From Fasciolopsis buskii (lineage: Eukaryota; Platyhelminthes; Trematoda; Plagiorchiida; Fasciolidae): DNA of 64,000 nt. The notes under the pieces were generated by a model. That model did no database searches. It was not told where the DNA came from and was given only the letters and a program-made list of their open reading frames with translations. The position numbers and the translations under genes were made by a program. The DNA lies in contig LUCM01001620.1 in NCBI GenBank assembly GCA_008360955.1, positions 132,244 through 196,243 on the forward strand, given 5' to 3'. Shown here in pieces: positions 1 to 13,546 of this stretch. How positions within the stretch are numbered: position 1 is the stretch's first letter; each line of letters begins with the position of its first letter.

Positions 1-1414
1 GACCCTCTTTCACGAATACTGTCCACTAAAGCGCAAGATTCAAATGGATTGGACGGTGTCACATGTTGAGTTTGGAAGATGCGAAGCCATTTCAAGTTCA
101 TAATATCTAGCATCATTCTCAGTTGAGAACAGTCTCACGACCATGTTTCTAAAATTAGTAGTACTGCCAAAAATAAGCACCTTTTCTGAAACTAGTAACA
201 CCGCAAGTTCAAGGTCGAAGCGACAGCAACTGTCAAGGTGGACTGATTTCGGAATCAAGGTCGGATCTAAAGCAGCACCGCAATAAACTAAGGAGAGGCC
301 CTTGTCTACGCATTGATGACGTCACCTTGACTGTTGATAATAGAACAATCTAAGCGCACATAAAACTCCGAAAAGACCAGAGGGAGTCTGTTAGTCCTCT
401 GCAACAAAAATATAACTGTATTTATAATGTCTTGTAACCCAGCTTGGAGCTCCCTCTTGTGTTTACTCTACTGAAAACAACTCTGAGCTAGAACGATTAG
501 AAAGCACATAGCGTTCTATTAAAACTATCCACTGTTACCGATGTTATTGACAACGACGGCGACGCCGTGAAAACAGCAGTTATCGTGAGGGGCACTGAGG
601 TGGAAATGTTGTCCAGAAATCTATATCTAGATAGGAGGACCTGAGACATACTTGGATCGTATACTTAGTAGCTACACAACTTTCGCGCACTGATGACTTG
701 GTTATCAACGTTAGCCAGATGTGGTCACATTATAGTACCATTGTGTTTCTGAGGCGAGTGGGTTCTGCAGATGCCACAGTTGTAATTTCGGCAGCTGGGA
801 TAGCGCGAACTATTGCATTCCGAGGAAACTTTAATAAAGTCAGTCCAGATTGTGGAGCTAGCTTCATAAATAACCTTGGTAACAGTGTATCAAGTGGCAT
901 CTTCAGTACCACTCGAGACATGTTCGAGGTGGAATATGTCGCCGATCCTATCGTCCGGAATAAAGGAGTTCATATTTTGGTATTTGGTGATGGGTCGGAC
1001 TGCTCATATTCCGATTAGACGGTAGCCTGCAATTTCGGGATACCCAATGAGTCCAAATTAGGGATGATGCTTATCTGTCTATGCCCATCAGCAGCGAATT
1101 CACTATTCCGAGAAGTGAATGCGATCCAGTTCAAGGTAATCTCGTATTTGGGTAGATTTCCTCTTAGACCGTCGGATCTAACGGTGGGTATCACCAGCTA
1201 ACTAAAAAGCAGCTACAGTTACGTGCTGCATGTCAATACACTAAGGGCCATGGACCTCAATTATCCCGGAGCTGATTCAGCCGTTCGCCAAGAGTCCGCT
1301 TATACGATAAAGCCCATCTTGGCTTTTGTGCAATCAAGCATCAGAGTGAGAATATGAGAAAAACTAAGGAAATGGAAGAAAACCCAGCGAGTAGGATGAT
1401 CCATGAAACCTGAT
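1..1414. other. No recognised feature
   Basis: I see no gene that I can name here. One open frame of 106 codons (698-1018, plus strand) has no family resemblance that I recognise and no clear splice context. Confidence 0.4.
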
Positions 1415-2516
1415 GATTCACTGATATCATAAATGTACTCTCATAACTCGTCCGGGGTAGGGCTTATGGCCAGGTTTCACCACTATTCGCCGTCCCCGGT
1501 ACAGTTCGAAATGGCCTCTCTATATCCCCATTTCTTCTCGAATTTGTCATAGAGGATGTTCTAAAGAACGTTTTATCTGGTCCTTCAGACAGTGAAGTTG
1601 AACTCCTCCAAGGAAACTGAGGTTTCGACTTTGAGCATACCGATAATATCGCCTTGCTTGGTGACAATGAACAAGCGATTCAACACCCACTATATGATGT
1701 GTTTTGCACCTTTAAAATCCAAGGTAATTCTTCAAGACTGGCTGGAGCCTGTACCTGTACTCATCCTTTCTGATGATCGCTTAGGGGCAGACAATAGCTT
1801 GTAGTACCTCGGAACCTGATCACACCTGGTGGAGGTGTTGTGGAGGAGGTCTCATCACGAATTGTTAAAGCCAGAGTAGCTTTCGCCAACCTGCGGCACT
1901 TGTCCGGCCGCCATGACATCCGGCTTTCTCTCAAGAGTAGGGTGTGCAATGCGATGTTCCGAAGTGTCCTTTACGGTTGCGAGACCTGGCCTATCCGTGT
2001 TGAGGCTGCCCGGCGGTTTTTGTGTTCGAACATCGATGTCTCCGAAGCATTGCTCTAGTCTGGCTGGGACATCGGGTGAGCAATGACGAGGTGCGTCATC
2101 ATGTGTTCGGTGCAGACAGTATTCCTGACTGAGTTAATCGTTCTGCGCTCTACTGGCTTGGACACGTACTGCGTATGCCTCCCCATCGTCTACGCTTTCG
2201 TGCTCTTTTTGGACTTGGTGAGCAAGGCTGGAAGAAGCAACGTGGCGGTCAAGCTACGACTTGGCGTAGTGGTATGGAGAAGTTGGCTTCGGGTTGGCCT
2301 GGGTTGGTGGTTCCCGCCTTCGTGGTTGGGGCCTAAGAGATGAGGGTTGTTGTCGTTTGTTGGGAACGCTGAGAAATATGGCTGAGAACCGAAATCAGTG
2401 GAACGAATGCTGTGTGGCCTGTCTGGTATCAGCTTCAAAACAAACACAGTGCCAACGCAACAACAAATAATGGATATATATATGTATAAATATGAATAAA
2501 TATATATATATATATC
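1415..2516 (+). mobile_element. RTE-like non-LTR retrotransposon, 3' part, decayed
   Basis: The plus strand, read across frames, gives the second half of an RTE-like ORF2. In order: a VRAYG-like block written here as GVGLMARFHHYSP (1454-1490), a degraded YADD region (FEHTDN then IALLGDNEQ, near 1633-1675), a cysteine-rich CFAPLKSKVILQDWLEPVP segment, then GGGVVEEVSSRIVKARVAFA with LRHLSGRHDIRLSLKSRV and YGCETWP (1840-1990), and the C-terminal LVSKAGRSN and WLGPKR pieces. It ends in an AT microsatellite tail (2471-2516), as RTE elements often do. Stops and frame changes show that it is dead. It lies downstream of the phosphatase gene. Confidence 0.85.
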
Positions 2517-2670
2517 CCAAAATATTCACCTGGAATTGTGTCGCTGAGTGATTAGAATGTTGTTCGCCGTCACCCCATATTGATTTTCAGAGCTATGTAG
2601 CGCACACATTTATGCATATATATAGATGTATATATATATATATATAAATATATAAATGCATGTATATTTA
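2471..2670. repeat. AT microsatellites with tRNA-like segment between
   Basis: TA-rich tracts occupy 2471-2516 and about 2612-2668. Between them, 2541-2565 reads TCGCTGAGTGATTAGAA, which resembles a tRNA A-box (TGGCNNAGTGG). A matching B-box is not clear, so a SINE remnant is only a suggestion. Confidence 0.5.
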
Positions 2671-3084
2671 CATAATGTCAGTGTGATTAAATAATGTAGC
2701 TGTTACCTATTGCCTACTTTACGGTTGTTTTCACTCGAGTAATTTTTACTTTTTGTCATAATTTCAGGGTTATCTTGATGTAGGTTATAAAAATTCCATA
2801 CTTTGCTCACCCTGATAAATGTATTTTAGGCCAAACGCAGCTGAAACAACTGTTCGTATAACTATGTACGTAGAATTTCGAACCAACATCTGCAAAATGG
2901 TGCCATGATGCAAATAAGAGTCGAAATAGAGGTAACTTTTCTAACTATACTTGTTTGACCTGTTAAGAAGCCAACCAAGTGCAGAAGGACAGTACATCCT
3001 TAGACGAAATTGAATAATCATGTTTTGCATGTAATTAGTAAAAGACAGCAAGGCACCAAGAGGAGGGCAAGTAAGACTATTCTA

Positions 3085-3165
3085 GATTTTGCTCGGCACT
3101 GCAATGGCTACGGCGTTCGACTCCAAATCGTTCATCTCAGATTCATATCCCAGTTCGAATGTCTA
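3085..3165 (+). repeat. tRNA-like segment, possible SINE head
   Basis: The segment reads like a decayed tRNA: GCAATGGCTACGGCG (A-box-like), then GTTCGACTCCAAATCG in the anticodon region, then CAGATTCATATCCC (B-box-like, compare GGTTCAAATCC), with roughly tRNA spacing. No flanking duplication was seen. Confidence 0.35.
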
Positions 3166-5475
3166 AAGCTGATAATTGATAACAGGCACGAAACAGCTAC
3201 ATGTTGCTCCCACAATTTCCTAAGGGCAAGTTTAGCATTGATATCACACGATAATGATAATTTTGCTGAACATGCGTTTTTCCGTTCGGAGAAAGACTTC
3301 CCATTAAACACGAAACGTCAGGTAATTATACGACCTTCACGCACAACGGTGTTATTGTTTTGCCAAACTGATGCAGAGAAACAAGTACAGGATTTTCTTC
3401 GATGATAAGAACCTTGATCGTTTCGTCCGAACTGCTTATTCATTATTTAGAGCTGGATGAAGAGAAGCCATATGTGTTATTGTCGTCGTAGATTGTATGG
3501 CCTAAATGAAACTAGTCACATGAAGAAGATTTTGTAGCCATGGCATACCACTACATCTGCGGCAGGCCTGCCAAGCACATAGTTTGTGTAAGTAATACCA
3601 TTCTTGAAGAATACGATTTATATTAGTGAAATCGTTACCTATTGGTGTCGGGAACGAGATGTGCAGAGACGCACAGCTAGCAAATAATGAGTGACCAGGA
3701 AGATGACAACAATTATTGGAGACACAAATACCACTGACAAACCGTTGATTTGAATGACAATGATAGGAAATCCACTCGTTGGTCGAATCAAACAGTATAG
3801 ATTAAACCAGCCATTCATCAGGACTGTCGAACAGATCTAGTCTCATGCGTTCAAATAAGCAAATATTTCTGCCTGTTTCTCTCTTAATCGCCTGCTTGGT
3901 GTGCTCATGCGATCGAGCCATGTGACTTTCGATTTCAGAAAGATTATTTCAGAACTCATCATACCAGTTCAACCAAAGTAGTCAATTACCCGACCATAGC
4001 TAATTACAGTTTGCCGCATTTTCTGTCTATTTGACCGAGTTTCTAGTTGCAACTAGATGTGCAGCCAGGAATCAACGTATTAACTGTAGTATTTTTATCC
4101 GATAATGACGCTGGATAAGTTTTGCATTTTCCCGTCCTATTGACATAATGAGCATGAAATGGTGTAACCCGCACCTCTAGGGCCATCTTTCTAATAATCA
4201 GTACCGGTTTTCCCAAACCAGCAAAATTGGCTCGTTTTCCTTCTGACCCCATAGTTCCCCTTTGGCAGAATATATTTGAATCTTCCATGTATTACAATAA
4301 ATCCGTCACGCAGCGCCGAACAGACACACCCAGGTGAGTGATAAAATCTTCGGCTTACAGCAGATCTAATGGAAAACCCTTTTGTTCTTTTGTCATTTCG
4401 CTGCAAACTTGATTGGTAAATTAGGACCTCATAATGACGAATATACACCAATTGCTTTAAGTCTTTTTTGGAATGAATGTCAGTATTTTACTGAATATGA
4501 CCCTGTATAAGGTCTAGGGTTAACAGTGTAGGTTGACAGATTGTCGTGTCGTAAGCGCGAAGAAGCTCTTACAATCCGTCTCTACAATCCTCCACTATGA
4601 GCTCAAAAATAATTGGCTATGACTTCTCAGCTCCGCAATGTAAAGCAGACTAAACAATAACTGGCACAACACATTCATCCATTTTAGGTAATGCATGAAA
4701 CACCACTAATTCTTTTCCCATCCATGCTTCTATCTAGTCAATCCAGTCCCTTCAGTTTCTTCCCTGAAATACTTTGGTCAATTTGCATGGTTGCGAGCAG
4801 GTGAGAACAACCTTTTTCGCCAAATTTTACCTCCTCGGGGTATTAGGTTTTTAACAAAAACGTTTGTTCTTCATAATGGGACCTGCAAATCGTTTACCTA
4901 CCAGTGACACACCTAGTGCGGTGACTGATATCAACGAGGGCTGAAATCGAGCAGGCCCATCCCAAATTCGCATCAAACTGCTAAAACAGAGCAGTAAAGT
5001 CACTTCATGTTTCGCTTGCCACAGATGAACCGTAGCGACTGAATTATTTTTTTTCAAAATTATACTTTCCATTTTCCACTTTCTATTTGCTCGTTTCATC
5101 TTGCGTTTTCTTGAACTCAGTCCATGGGCAGTTCGATTTCCTGAAAAACAGTTTTCGATCGACTTAAGTAGAGGAATTAAATGGAAAAATAAATGCAGCT
5201 CTTTGATCAGGTAATTTTGCTCTCATAAATCGAATGATCAAACGACCCACAAAATTCAGCCAACCTGCGGGTCACAACGGTTTGGTCTTAGTCCGTAGGT
5301 ACACCTTAGTGTATGCATCAAAGTGTAGAGCTAGGTCCATTTTGCCATATTGGTTGGGGCAATTTACAGGACTTTTTTGGTTTAAATGATATGTGCTACG
5401 GGTTTTCTCTGGTACCTGTATCTTTATTTGTCCCGTTATGATGTTACGCTAGTGAAACTACCATGCAATTGCCGG

Positions 5476-5505
5476 TTATTATCATTATTATTATTATTAT
5501 TATTG
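5476..5505. repeat. ATT trinucleotide microsatellite
   Basis: This is a run of about nine ATT/TTA units with one C interruption. Confidence 0.9.
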
Positions 5506-8500
5506 CCAATTAAATATGTACCGTGAGATATTTTATAGCAGCTCTCGATAATGGAAAATCCAGGCAACCGCTATCAGCCGTTAGTATTTCTCTGGCTTTT
5601 CTCCTAAAAACGTATATGAGTCTAATTTTCACTGGATCAGTTCATAGGGGCAACTAGTCACAGGTTTAGACAAATGTAATATCTGCTTGTGTGCTTTCTC
5701 TTGTTAGTTTTACTGGGGATAATAATGACAACAAACAATGCGCGGTACAAGAATCCCTAAAGCAAGGTTGTTTGAAGCACTTTGTCATAAAAAGTGCAGG
5801 ACTATTCGTAAAGAAATACTGCAATAAAAAACCACAAAGTAATAGAGTTCTGACGTGTGCTCGAAGGCAAACAACAGCCGGAAACAGCTCGCCTCTGAGG
5901 CCAATCGCTCAAGCTGTCTTAACCTGCGGAGAAAATATGTATAAAAAGTACGGTGAAACAACAAACTAAAACAAACTCCTCATCAACCATTTAGATGAAA
6001 AAAGAAAATTGCATTCAATTGAAAAAAACCCTGGTAATGACTAGCTCCACATCACTGGTTGATAATCTGGGTGTATATGTCCAATAAGGCAAATATCAGT
6101 GCAGATGGACAAAATAAGGGTATAAGTTTGGTCAGAAATACTTTACCACAAAAGCACATCAGAACTAAGCTACCCAATGGCATCGAACAGTGACCATGGT
6201 TACATCGAAAACTGCCCTACTTCCCACTGTACTTTCGAAGCGAATATCACTCCAATTTGAACCACGCCCTGAAACTTAACATAAAGAAACGCACACTCGA
6301 CTAAGTATATGTTGAAATAAAACATCTTCCCTAGTGATTATACAGTCATTGCATACGTTGTTTCGATGTGTTGATATTTGGCAAGCCACTTCTTTGAAGT
6401 TATTGACGTAAAGTATTCGCATTCTTGAATACGATATAGCACGAAATTCCAAATATCATTTCGCTATATAACTTTCTCAGCTAATCGAATTACGTTCTTC
6501 TCAAAAGAATAAAGAGGCAGTCAAATTATGTACGTTTACTGATCGGAATATTGAAAGTTTTTCAAAACCAAACTCTTCATTTTTCTTCTCACTGTTTGGT
6601 TGGAAATATCGACTTCATCCCGCTTGAACGTATGCGGCGTTTGGTCTCTGGGGTAAATACAAGGCTTTGGACGACGTCCATTTTGCAGTAGATTTCGAGC
6701 ACCTGAGAATCATTCTAACTCATGACTAAGATTTCCTATTGTCCCGTCAGCGTTAGTGGAGTCAACAAACAGGAATCAGGTGTTGCAAATTGCAGGGCGA
6801 AGTGCAAACAGTGTTATAGGTGGCTAAAACGTGACGAGATTCACCGGATTTGGAGTGAGCTGACCTAAGATCAGTTCAACTCTTTCTTCTTTCTGCTTTC
6901 CAGTGAACGCTCATATATATGCCTGCTGCGAAAACTAGAGTAGAACTTTTCTCCCTTGATCACTAACACAGATAGGATTGCACATGACATTTCCTCTTCT
7001 CTTGGTTTTTATTCTTTAATTATCTCCATTCATGAAGCAACCAGCAAGGTGCGCGATAATTCTTCTGCATCTGCAACTATCCCTATAGAAATTTATAAAA
7101 ATCAGTGGATGATAGCTGACTATGAATGCATTCGTGAACTCTAGGAGTAAGTCAATGAAATGTCTCTAAACTCCGCCTTACTACGACATCATTCTCAAGA
7201 GTGTGAGGTGCTGTAGTTACAGTGCACATAACCATCAAGCCTGTGCAGAATGATACTTCATGCGGATTTCGTGATGCGAAAACCTTCCCAACCAAGCTAC
7301 GGTTTTAGCAGCCCTAGACCCAGTAATCAGCGAACACAAAAACAGGCCTAAATGTGCTCGTATTTCTTGATTTTTATCCCTGAATTTTGTTGCTCTTGTA
7401 CTCGTATGAATTTGCGTGTATTTACTTTCAGGTAGACGATCTGAGTTCGCTTTCCTTACTAAATCGAAGGTGGCTTTGGACTCAGATGATCATAGCTTAA
7501 TCTATGCAATTTGTAGAAGACTTTTACCAGCGTGCGGAAAGTGAGCATCCGAGATTTTATAGAAAGAAACTTCCGCCTGCAAACTAAGAATCGGAAATTA
7601 ACCGAATGAAGTTTGCCTCTAACTGGAATGACAAAATTACGAAAAGATACGGGAAAAATTAAGTCATCTTTCAATTTACGATTGTCATCCTGTTTATTCT
7701 GATAACTGAAATAGATGAAAACTGCATATAGCACATAATGAAGAAACGCAGTGACACGTTGGCTTTCCAGGAGGAACAGCAAATAATTAGTTGATGGATG
7801 TGTTCGCTCGTTTAATTAGTCATTTTACTGAAAACGGAAGAAAATGGTGAAGTTACTGCAAAAAATTTAATGTAACTGGAAAGTGCTGGACCAGGAAACC
7901 TTCAAATATTCTCATTCGGTAGTCTTGAGTTTTGCAAATGAAAGTTATGGATGCGTAGGGAGAAGAAATGGTGGTGAAGTATATGACGCTTTTGGAAAGG
8001 CAAAAGCGATGAAGAGTGAGAAGATGAACAAAATGCGATCTATTTAACAGAGATAGTGAGAAAGCCGGTTAGAGATACAATGGCTAATGAAAATCATATT
8101 ACATCCAGTGTTAGATTAAAAATGGAGTTGATTCCAGAACAGTGGTATGCATTCGTTAAGTAAAATCTGAAAGCAGATAAATGAGGTCGGTTTCAGAAAT
8201 ATGAAGCCATAGGCATGTAACGTAGAATAGTATATAATTCTGTTTATAGCCTACAAGATAAACAGGTGCAATACTTTAGCGTCACCCCGAGAACACGACT
8301 GAATATGCATAGAATACGGTAGCTATATTTGTCAGTCTAAATACGGAACGCAAAATGAGGTTAACATGAATCACTTTTGGTGAAATGCCTTAATCAGTTC
8401 AAACCAACAAATGGGTTGGAGTCTAAAGACAAGACAAAGTTTCGCACGATTTACATTCGCGATCATTCCAGCGTATTCAATCCACGCCGCGGACAACCAG

Positions 8501-11500
8501 GTGACATCCAAAGTAACCATTATTGGTGAAACGGTGCAACTCAATTTCTGCTTGAAAACCGGAATCTTTACTAATTTCATGTGCCTTTACAACTCAATAC
8601 AGACCCAGGGAGAGTTCACGAAAATGAATGACTGTGTTCTCAGCCGAAGTACGGGCATGCAGCGGATTTAGGGTGCCATACGAGTGTGTGAATCAAACGA
8701 CGTTGGGAGCTCGCAGCAGACAGGAATAACTGATGGCCCGCACAAAACTGGAGTAGTTTATCTGTATTGTAAATCAAAGTCACATGGTCCCAGAACCATT
8801 GCTACGCCACGCTGACCCTAAGCCCTCACTGCTTCGTCCACTGAAGTACACAGGAGATAACTGAGGCAAATAGTTGAAAATACACTATTGGAATCCTGCA
8901 TTCTTGTCTCACTGAAGCAGAAGATATCAATCGCCCCTGCATGAGAGTCCAAATACTGAAGGGACCAAGACTTGGAGGTTAACGAGGCTTGGAAAAATTT
9001 GCGCTGCCAGGCTGAAAATCACTTACGGGCGCTTCTGACAATAAAAGGTTGCAAGTTTCGGCCACGCGATCGATAAAAAAATTATGGGAATAAAGAGGAA
9101 GACAAGAGGGACGGTTTAGAACAGAGGGAAAATTCTGAACAAAATTGAGAGAACTGAATGAAGTGCATTTCGGTGCACAAGGCCAGGCAATTCCAATTAG
9201 CCTACTCGACGATCGATACAGTATGTAAATATGCGCTGACGTGTAACCCAAGGGAAATGGCAGCGGGTACTGTCAAGGTACCCAGCCATAACGAAGGAAA
9301 AAGATTAGGGTTCTCAACGGAAACCTTTGGTTTTAACAAGAACTCGTCCGCAAGACAGAGGGAATTGGCTTAATACAGGCCTATCTACTTGGATTAATTA
9401 TTCTTCTACCCATTTTCCCGATTGATCTGCCAGATAGAATCAAATCCAACTCGGAAGACCAGGAGACTGTTTCGTCAGCCCTATACTCACTGACCTTACC
9501 CACATGATTGAGATCACAGACGTTTGCAGTTCGTCACACCACGGCAAGGTGCAGTCTTATTTCAGCAGTTTCTTTCACAGCGCGTCATTTAATAACGCGT
9601 AAACTCAAGCTTCCCAAAAAACCGCATTCTCATAAACTACCCTTGCAGCTGGAACAAACATCACTGACGTGCTGGGAAAGTGAGCTCTCTGATTAGTCAT
9701 CTAACTGGTCAAAACGATTCGTCTAGAGACCACCACTACGATGGACTTCTGGCTCCGTTCCAGATACTGAACACACTCTTAGTTTCCGCGTTGGAATTTT
9801 CGTGCGTATTTTGACCTAGGAGTCATGAAGACAAAATTACTAATGCGGGAGAAGGCGGAGATTATTCGGACGCTTTAAAAACCGAAAGCAAGACAGAGGT
9901 CCTTGGGTAAACACTTTGGAATATAGCATAAAACCGTACAAAATGTGATTACTGACGGTAGTCTGTGATAATATTTTTTGAAAATTGCACAGAGATAAGA
10001 CAAAATAAATGATGCCAATTTTCAGTGCTTTTTAAGGATGCACCAGAAGAATGGTAAACTTTTGTAGGAAGTGTGACCTGTTTAAGGTTATACACTATGC
10101 TGCCAATTTACGCAAGGTAGATTCCAAACCATTAAAAATTTGTTGCATTTGCTGGACTGAGTTATAGGGACCGGTATCGTAAGAAACTATTTGTAGTTCC
10201 TTACGAGAAGATAAGGGAAACAATGATGAAACATTTAAATAAGTTGCGAAACTGCAAACAACGATGTTTTAAATGCTGGTGAAATGGTATCGTGTTGCTT
10301 TGCCTGGCCTGATAGATAGTCAGCAGTGTATCAAGCTTGGACAAACGAAAATGAATTTTTAATATCTCAACTGACTACTCTGTTTTGATACAATACTCCC
10401 GGTGAAGAACCGATATAGGTATCACCGAAACGCAGCTTAACACTTGCCTTTTTGAGGGTTAGGATAACAAGTGTGAACTTTATAAGTTTCACAACTCCAG
10501 GCTCGCTTAAGTGGCCTCTTGGTCGGTGTGTGACTGTTTGGTGTAACTGCATTACCAAAAAATTAAGATTAACGTAGCTCATTGTCTTTTTTGGCATACC
10601 GACAATTCAGCAGTCCAATGTTTTGCCAGATGGACGTAAGGGATGGAAGCAAAGCGCTCCTAGTGAGTGTAAGGTGCCGAGAAACATGCACCGAATTTAA
10701 GAGGTTGAAAGGGCATTCGACTTTAGTCTTTTTAGGCGATTCTTTGCGAGTCTGCATTCGTATTTGAGCCTGTGGAAGTTGTACATAGGCTTTCAGCCAA
10801 AGAAAATACAAGAGCATCACCAATGCAACAATGTAATAGAGGGAAAATGGGACGTCGAATCAAATGTTGATGCATAATTTGGAGTATCATAGTGCACGCA
10901 GTTCGCCCTGTTATTAAAAGCCTAAAAAGCCGGGTCTGAAGGAGAAACTGCATCTTTGGTACAGTGACCTCGCCAATAAGTGAACCAATAGAAGTCGTCA
11001 GCAATAGTAAGGCACACTTGAAAACGTTACAGTATTGACCACACTACCAATTTCAATTTGATAAAAATAAGAACGGTTGCTTCAAAATAATCTGATAGTG
11101 TTGTTTTTGGGGATAGACCTGATCCTTCGCGATCTCCCGCAATCGTGAGTAATCCTTAGTTCCAACGAAAGGATGGTTGTGCACTAAAATGTGAGACAGT
11201 GTTCTTGTACCGAGTTAATGAAATGTGGGAGTGCGATTAACTGGAGCAGGGGCGACTGAGACTAAGGCAGCTCACAAGCCTGTACATTTTAGCAGAGACA
11301 ATCGGTTCAAAAAAGGACGAATGTTTAGAGAACGAGGAATCGTGTGATTGGAGGACGGTGGCATACCAGCCCGGGACCGAATGAATACAAAGTTCAGCTG
11401 ATCGATGTCCATGGATAAATTAGTAACAGGTTTTCTTATGCGCCTGACGGTTCAGTTCCATGCCACATGCATCTGTTAATCAGTTAACCAGCTAGTGTAA

Positions 11501-13000
11501 ATCGAATCCAGATATCCATCTTGGACTAATATGAACATTGAAATTTGTCTAATTCCAATCACACTATTATGTTAACAAGCACGTTCCTTTTCTCGGTGAC
11601 CACATTTGGGAACAGGCGTGAATAATAATGGATCGCGAACGGATGATTGTAAGCAGTGACGAAATGAGCGCACTTTTGCCCTGATAGTTATTTTTGTGCC
11701 GATGGCTGACTGATCACCGATGCTTATCGGTTGTTAATTACTAACTGATTGCAAACATGTCGACGAAGGAAGGCAAGGTACATTTTCCTGTCTACGTCAT
11801 GACAAACGACGTTCAGTGAGGCCTATCAGCTGTCGCCACTCATGCTACCAACAGTATCAAGGTGGATGGGCGAATGCTACGCTATTTGCAGTGGCTAAAC
11901 AATACACTTCGATTAAGAGAATTATAAAATCGAATCTACAGAGAACCGAAAACAGTGCTATGCATGGAAAACTATCCAGGTACTAAAAATTCTAAGATTT
12001 GGATCAGTGGCGCGCATCAACGTAGCGAAATGAAGCAGAATAAAAGGGGTTACTAGAGAACGCAGGCTATGCAGCGGTTAATTATTATAGATTGTAGGCG
12101 GTTACTTACTCGATATGGGAATGGAACCCAAGAGGATGAAAGGAAAGCAGTGACTAGAGGAGGGAGGACTTTGATTTTTGCACGAAAATCCACGTTCTAG
12201 TCGACTTGATGGCTGCAGTATTTTCAGTTGTCTCAACAGTAGCTGGTACTAATCAATTGTACTGATCAGTGAGCACTCGACAGAAAGTTCTTCCTCAGCC
12301 ACCGATCATAAACCTCTTAGATGAATAGCGGAAACATGGAAGCACCACAAAATATGTTCAGGAATGATCAGTCTCTACTTATAGTCTATTTTCTCTCGGT
12401 CAAATGTAGTTACTAATTATCCAACAACGTAGTAATACTCCGTGATCTCTAACGACTACCGATATTCACCATCGTAGGAAGGAGCCGGTGATGTTTGGGT
12501 CAAAGATATTTTACGGTTATCACCACCACAGAAGAAATTTCTCTTTGGCAATTTTCGGCGCAAAACGCTGATGCATATGATAGCGCTGCGTTAACCCAGC
12601 ACGGAAACTTTCAGCAGTAGCACACCCATCACTGTCCATCAGGCTTGAAGCAATCGGCACCGTGATCCTGTTAATCCTTCACAATGCTGAAAGCTAAAGT
12701 GCAATCATCTTTTACCGTTTACACTGAAGATACCTCCCAGATGTCAAACGGCAAAACGTCAACCATTCTACACACTGCTTTAGACTTCTAGGACATATTT
12801 GCAATCTTTTTCTTGTCTCGTGTCTTAGAACACATCTTCAAATAAAGCCTCCAAATTTACTTTCTTGCATCTGTTGTAGTATAAGCACAGGAATAAACTA
12901 TCCCAAACTATCCCAAGTAAGCTCACAATCCAATGAAGTGCCAATAAATTTTGTGCAGATTTTGCCTTGAAGTTTGACGTCTGCTATGAGGACCAATAGT

Positions 13001-13006
13001 TTTATT
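13001..13006 (-). promoter_or_regulatory. Candidate polyadenylation signal
   Basis: AATAAA on the minus strand (tttatt on the plus strand) lies about 345 nt past the phosphatase stop codon. It is the first canonical hexamer I noticed there. AATAAA is common by chance in AT-rich DNA, so this is only a candidate. Confidence 0.35.
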
Positions 13007-13349
13007 AATCTGACCGAAATCGGTCAAGCGCCCAAAGCATTCCAGGCCAAAATTCGTATGTGCGACTTTTATCATTGCCCGCCAGTCATTTATTGTCGTC
13101 AAATCCTTCCTGAAATGTGGTAGGCATAAAATTCCAGAGGATCTGATAGTCTTCGGAATGTAAACAATGCAATGTAATTGTACTGGATATATTATGTGAA
13201 GCGTTGCTGAAAAACAATTACTTTAAGTCCCCATTGTCAGAAGCAGTAAGCTATTCAACAAATCAATATTTTATGGGCGTAACAAATCAAAAGATTGATT
13301 TTCACTTTAGTAAGAAAAAACATTCTAGTCATCGCTCTTACCCTTTTCA

Positions 13350-13546
13350 TCAGGAGTTAATTCTTTGTCGTTTTTCAACTTCAGCGAACCGAAATTGAGA
13401 GAAAAAAGATGCGAAATTGAAGGCACTGACGGAATTAATATCGATCACATCAATCAGGCGAGAAATCAGTTGCTTCATTTCAAAAACCTTCGGATTAGTT
13501 TGTGCGAAAGACAAGATGTTTTGCAGTTGTTGCAAATCGATTAAGC
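13350..13546 (-). CDS. PPEF: PPEF last coding exon, C-terminal EF-hands and stop
   Basis: This is the terminal coding exon, with a clear pyrimidine tract (tttccctctttctttttcccaaag) and a TGA stop at 13350-13352. It opens with the end of the second EF loop (GLIDLQQL) and continues through a helix to a third loop, D-I-N-S-V-S-A-F-N-F-A-S, in the position of the canonical last EF-hand of PPEF. That loop lacks Gly at position 6 and an acidic residue at position 12, so it looks degenerate. The protein ends in a short charged tail (EVEKRQRINS). Confidence 0.88.

Larger units (their letters stand above)
2671..12996. other. About 10 kb downstream of the phosphatase gene without recognised genes
   Basis: Short open frames occur (the longest is 131 codons at 3010-3405), but none shows a domain or exon pattern that I can support. 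The stretch holds a possible tRNA-like repeat at 3085-3165 and an ATT microsatellite at 5476-5505. Otherwise I see nothing. Confidence 0.4.

Noticed and set aside
698..1018. 106-codon plus-strand open frame
   Set aside because: No recognised domain, no splice context and no clear codon pattern.
3010..3405. 131-codon plus-strand open frame
   Set aside because: It overlaps the tRNA-like repeat and has no recognised protein pattern.
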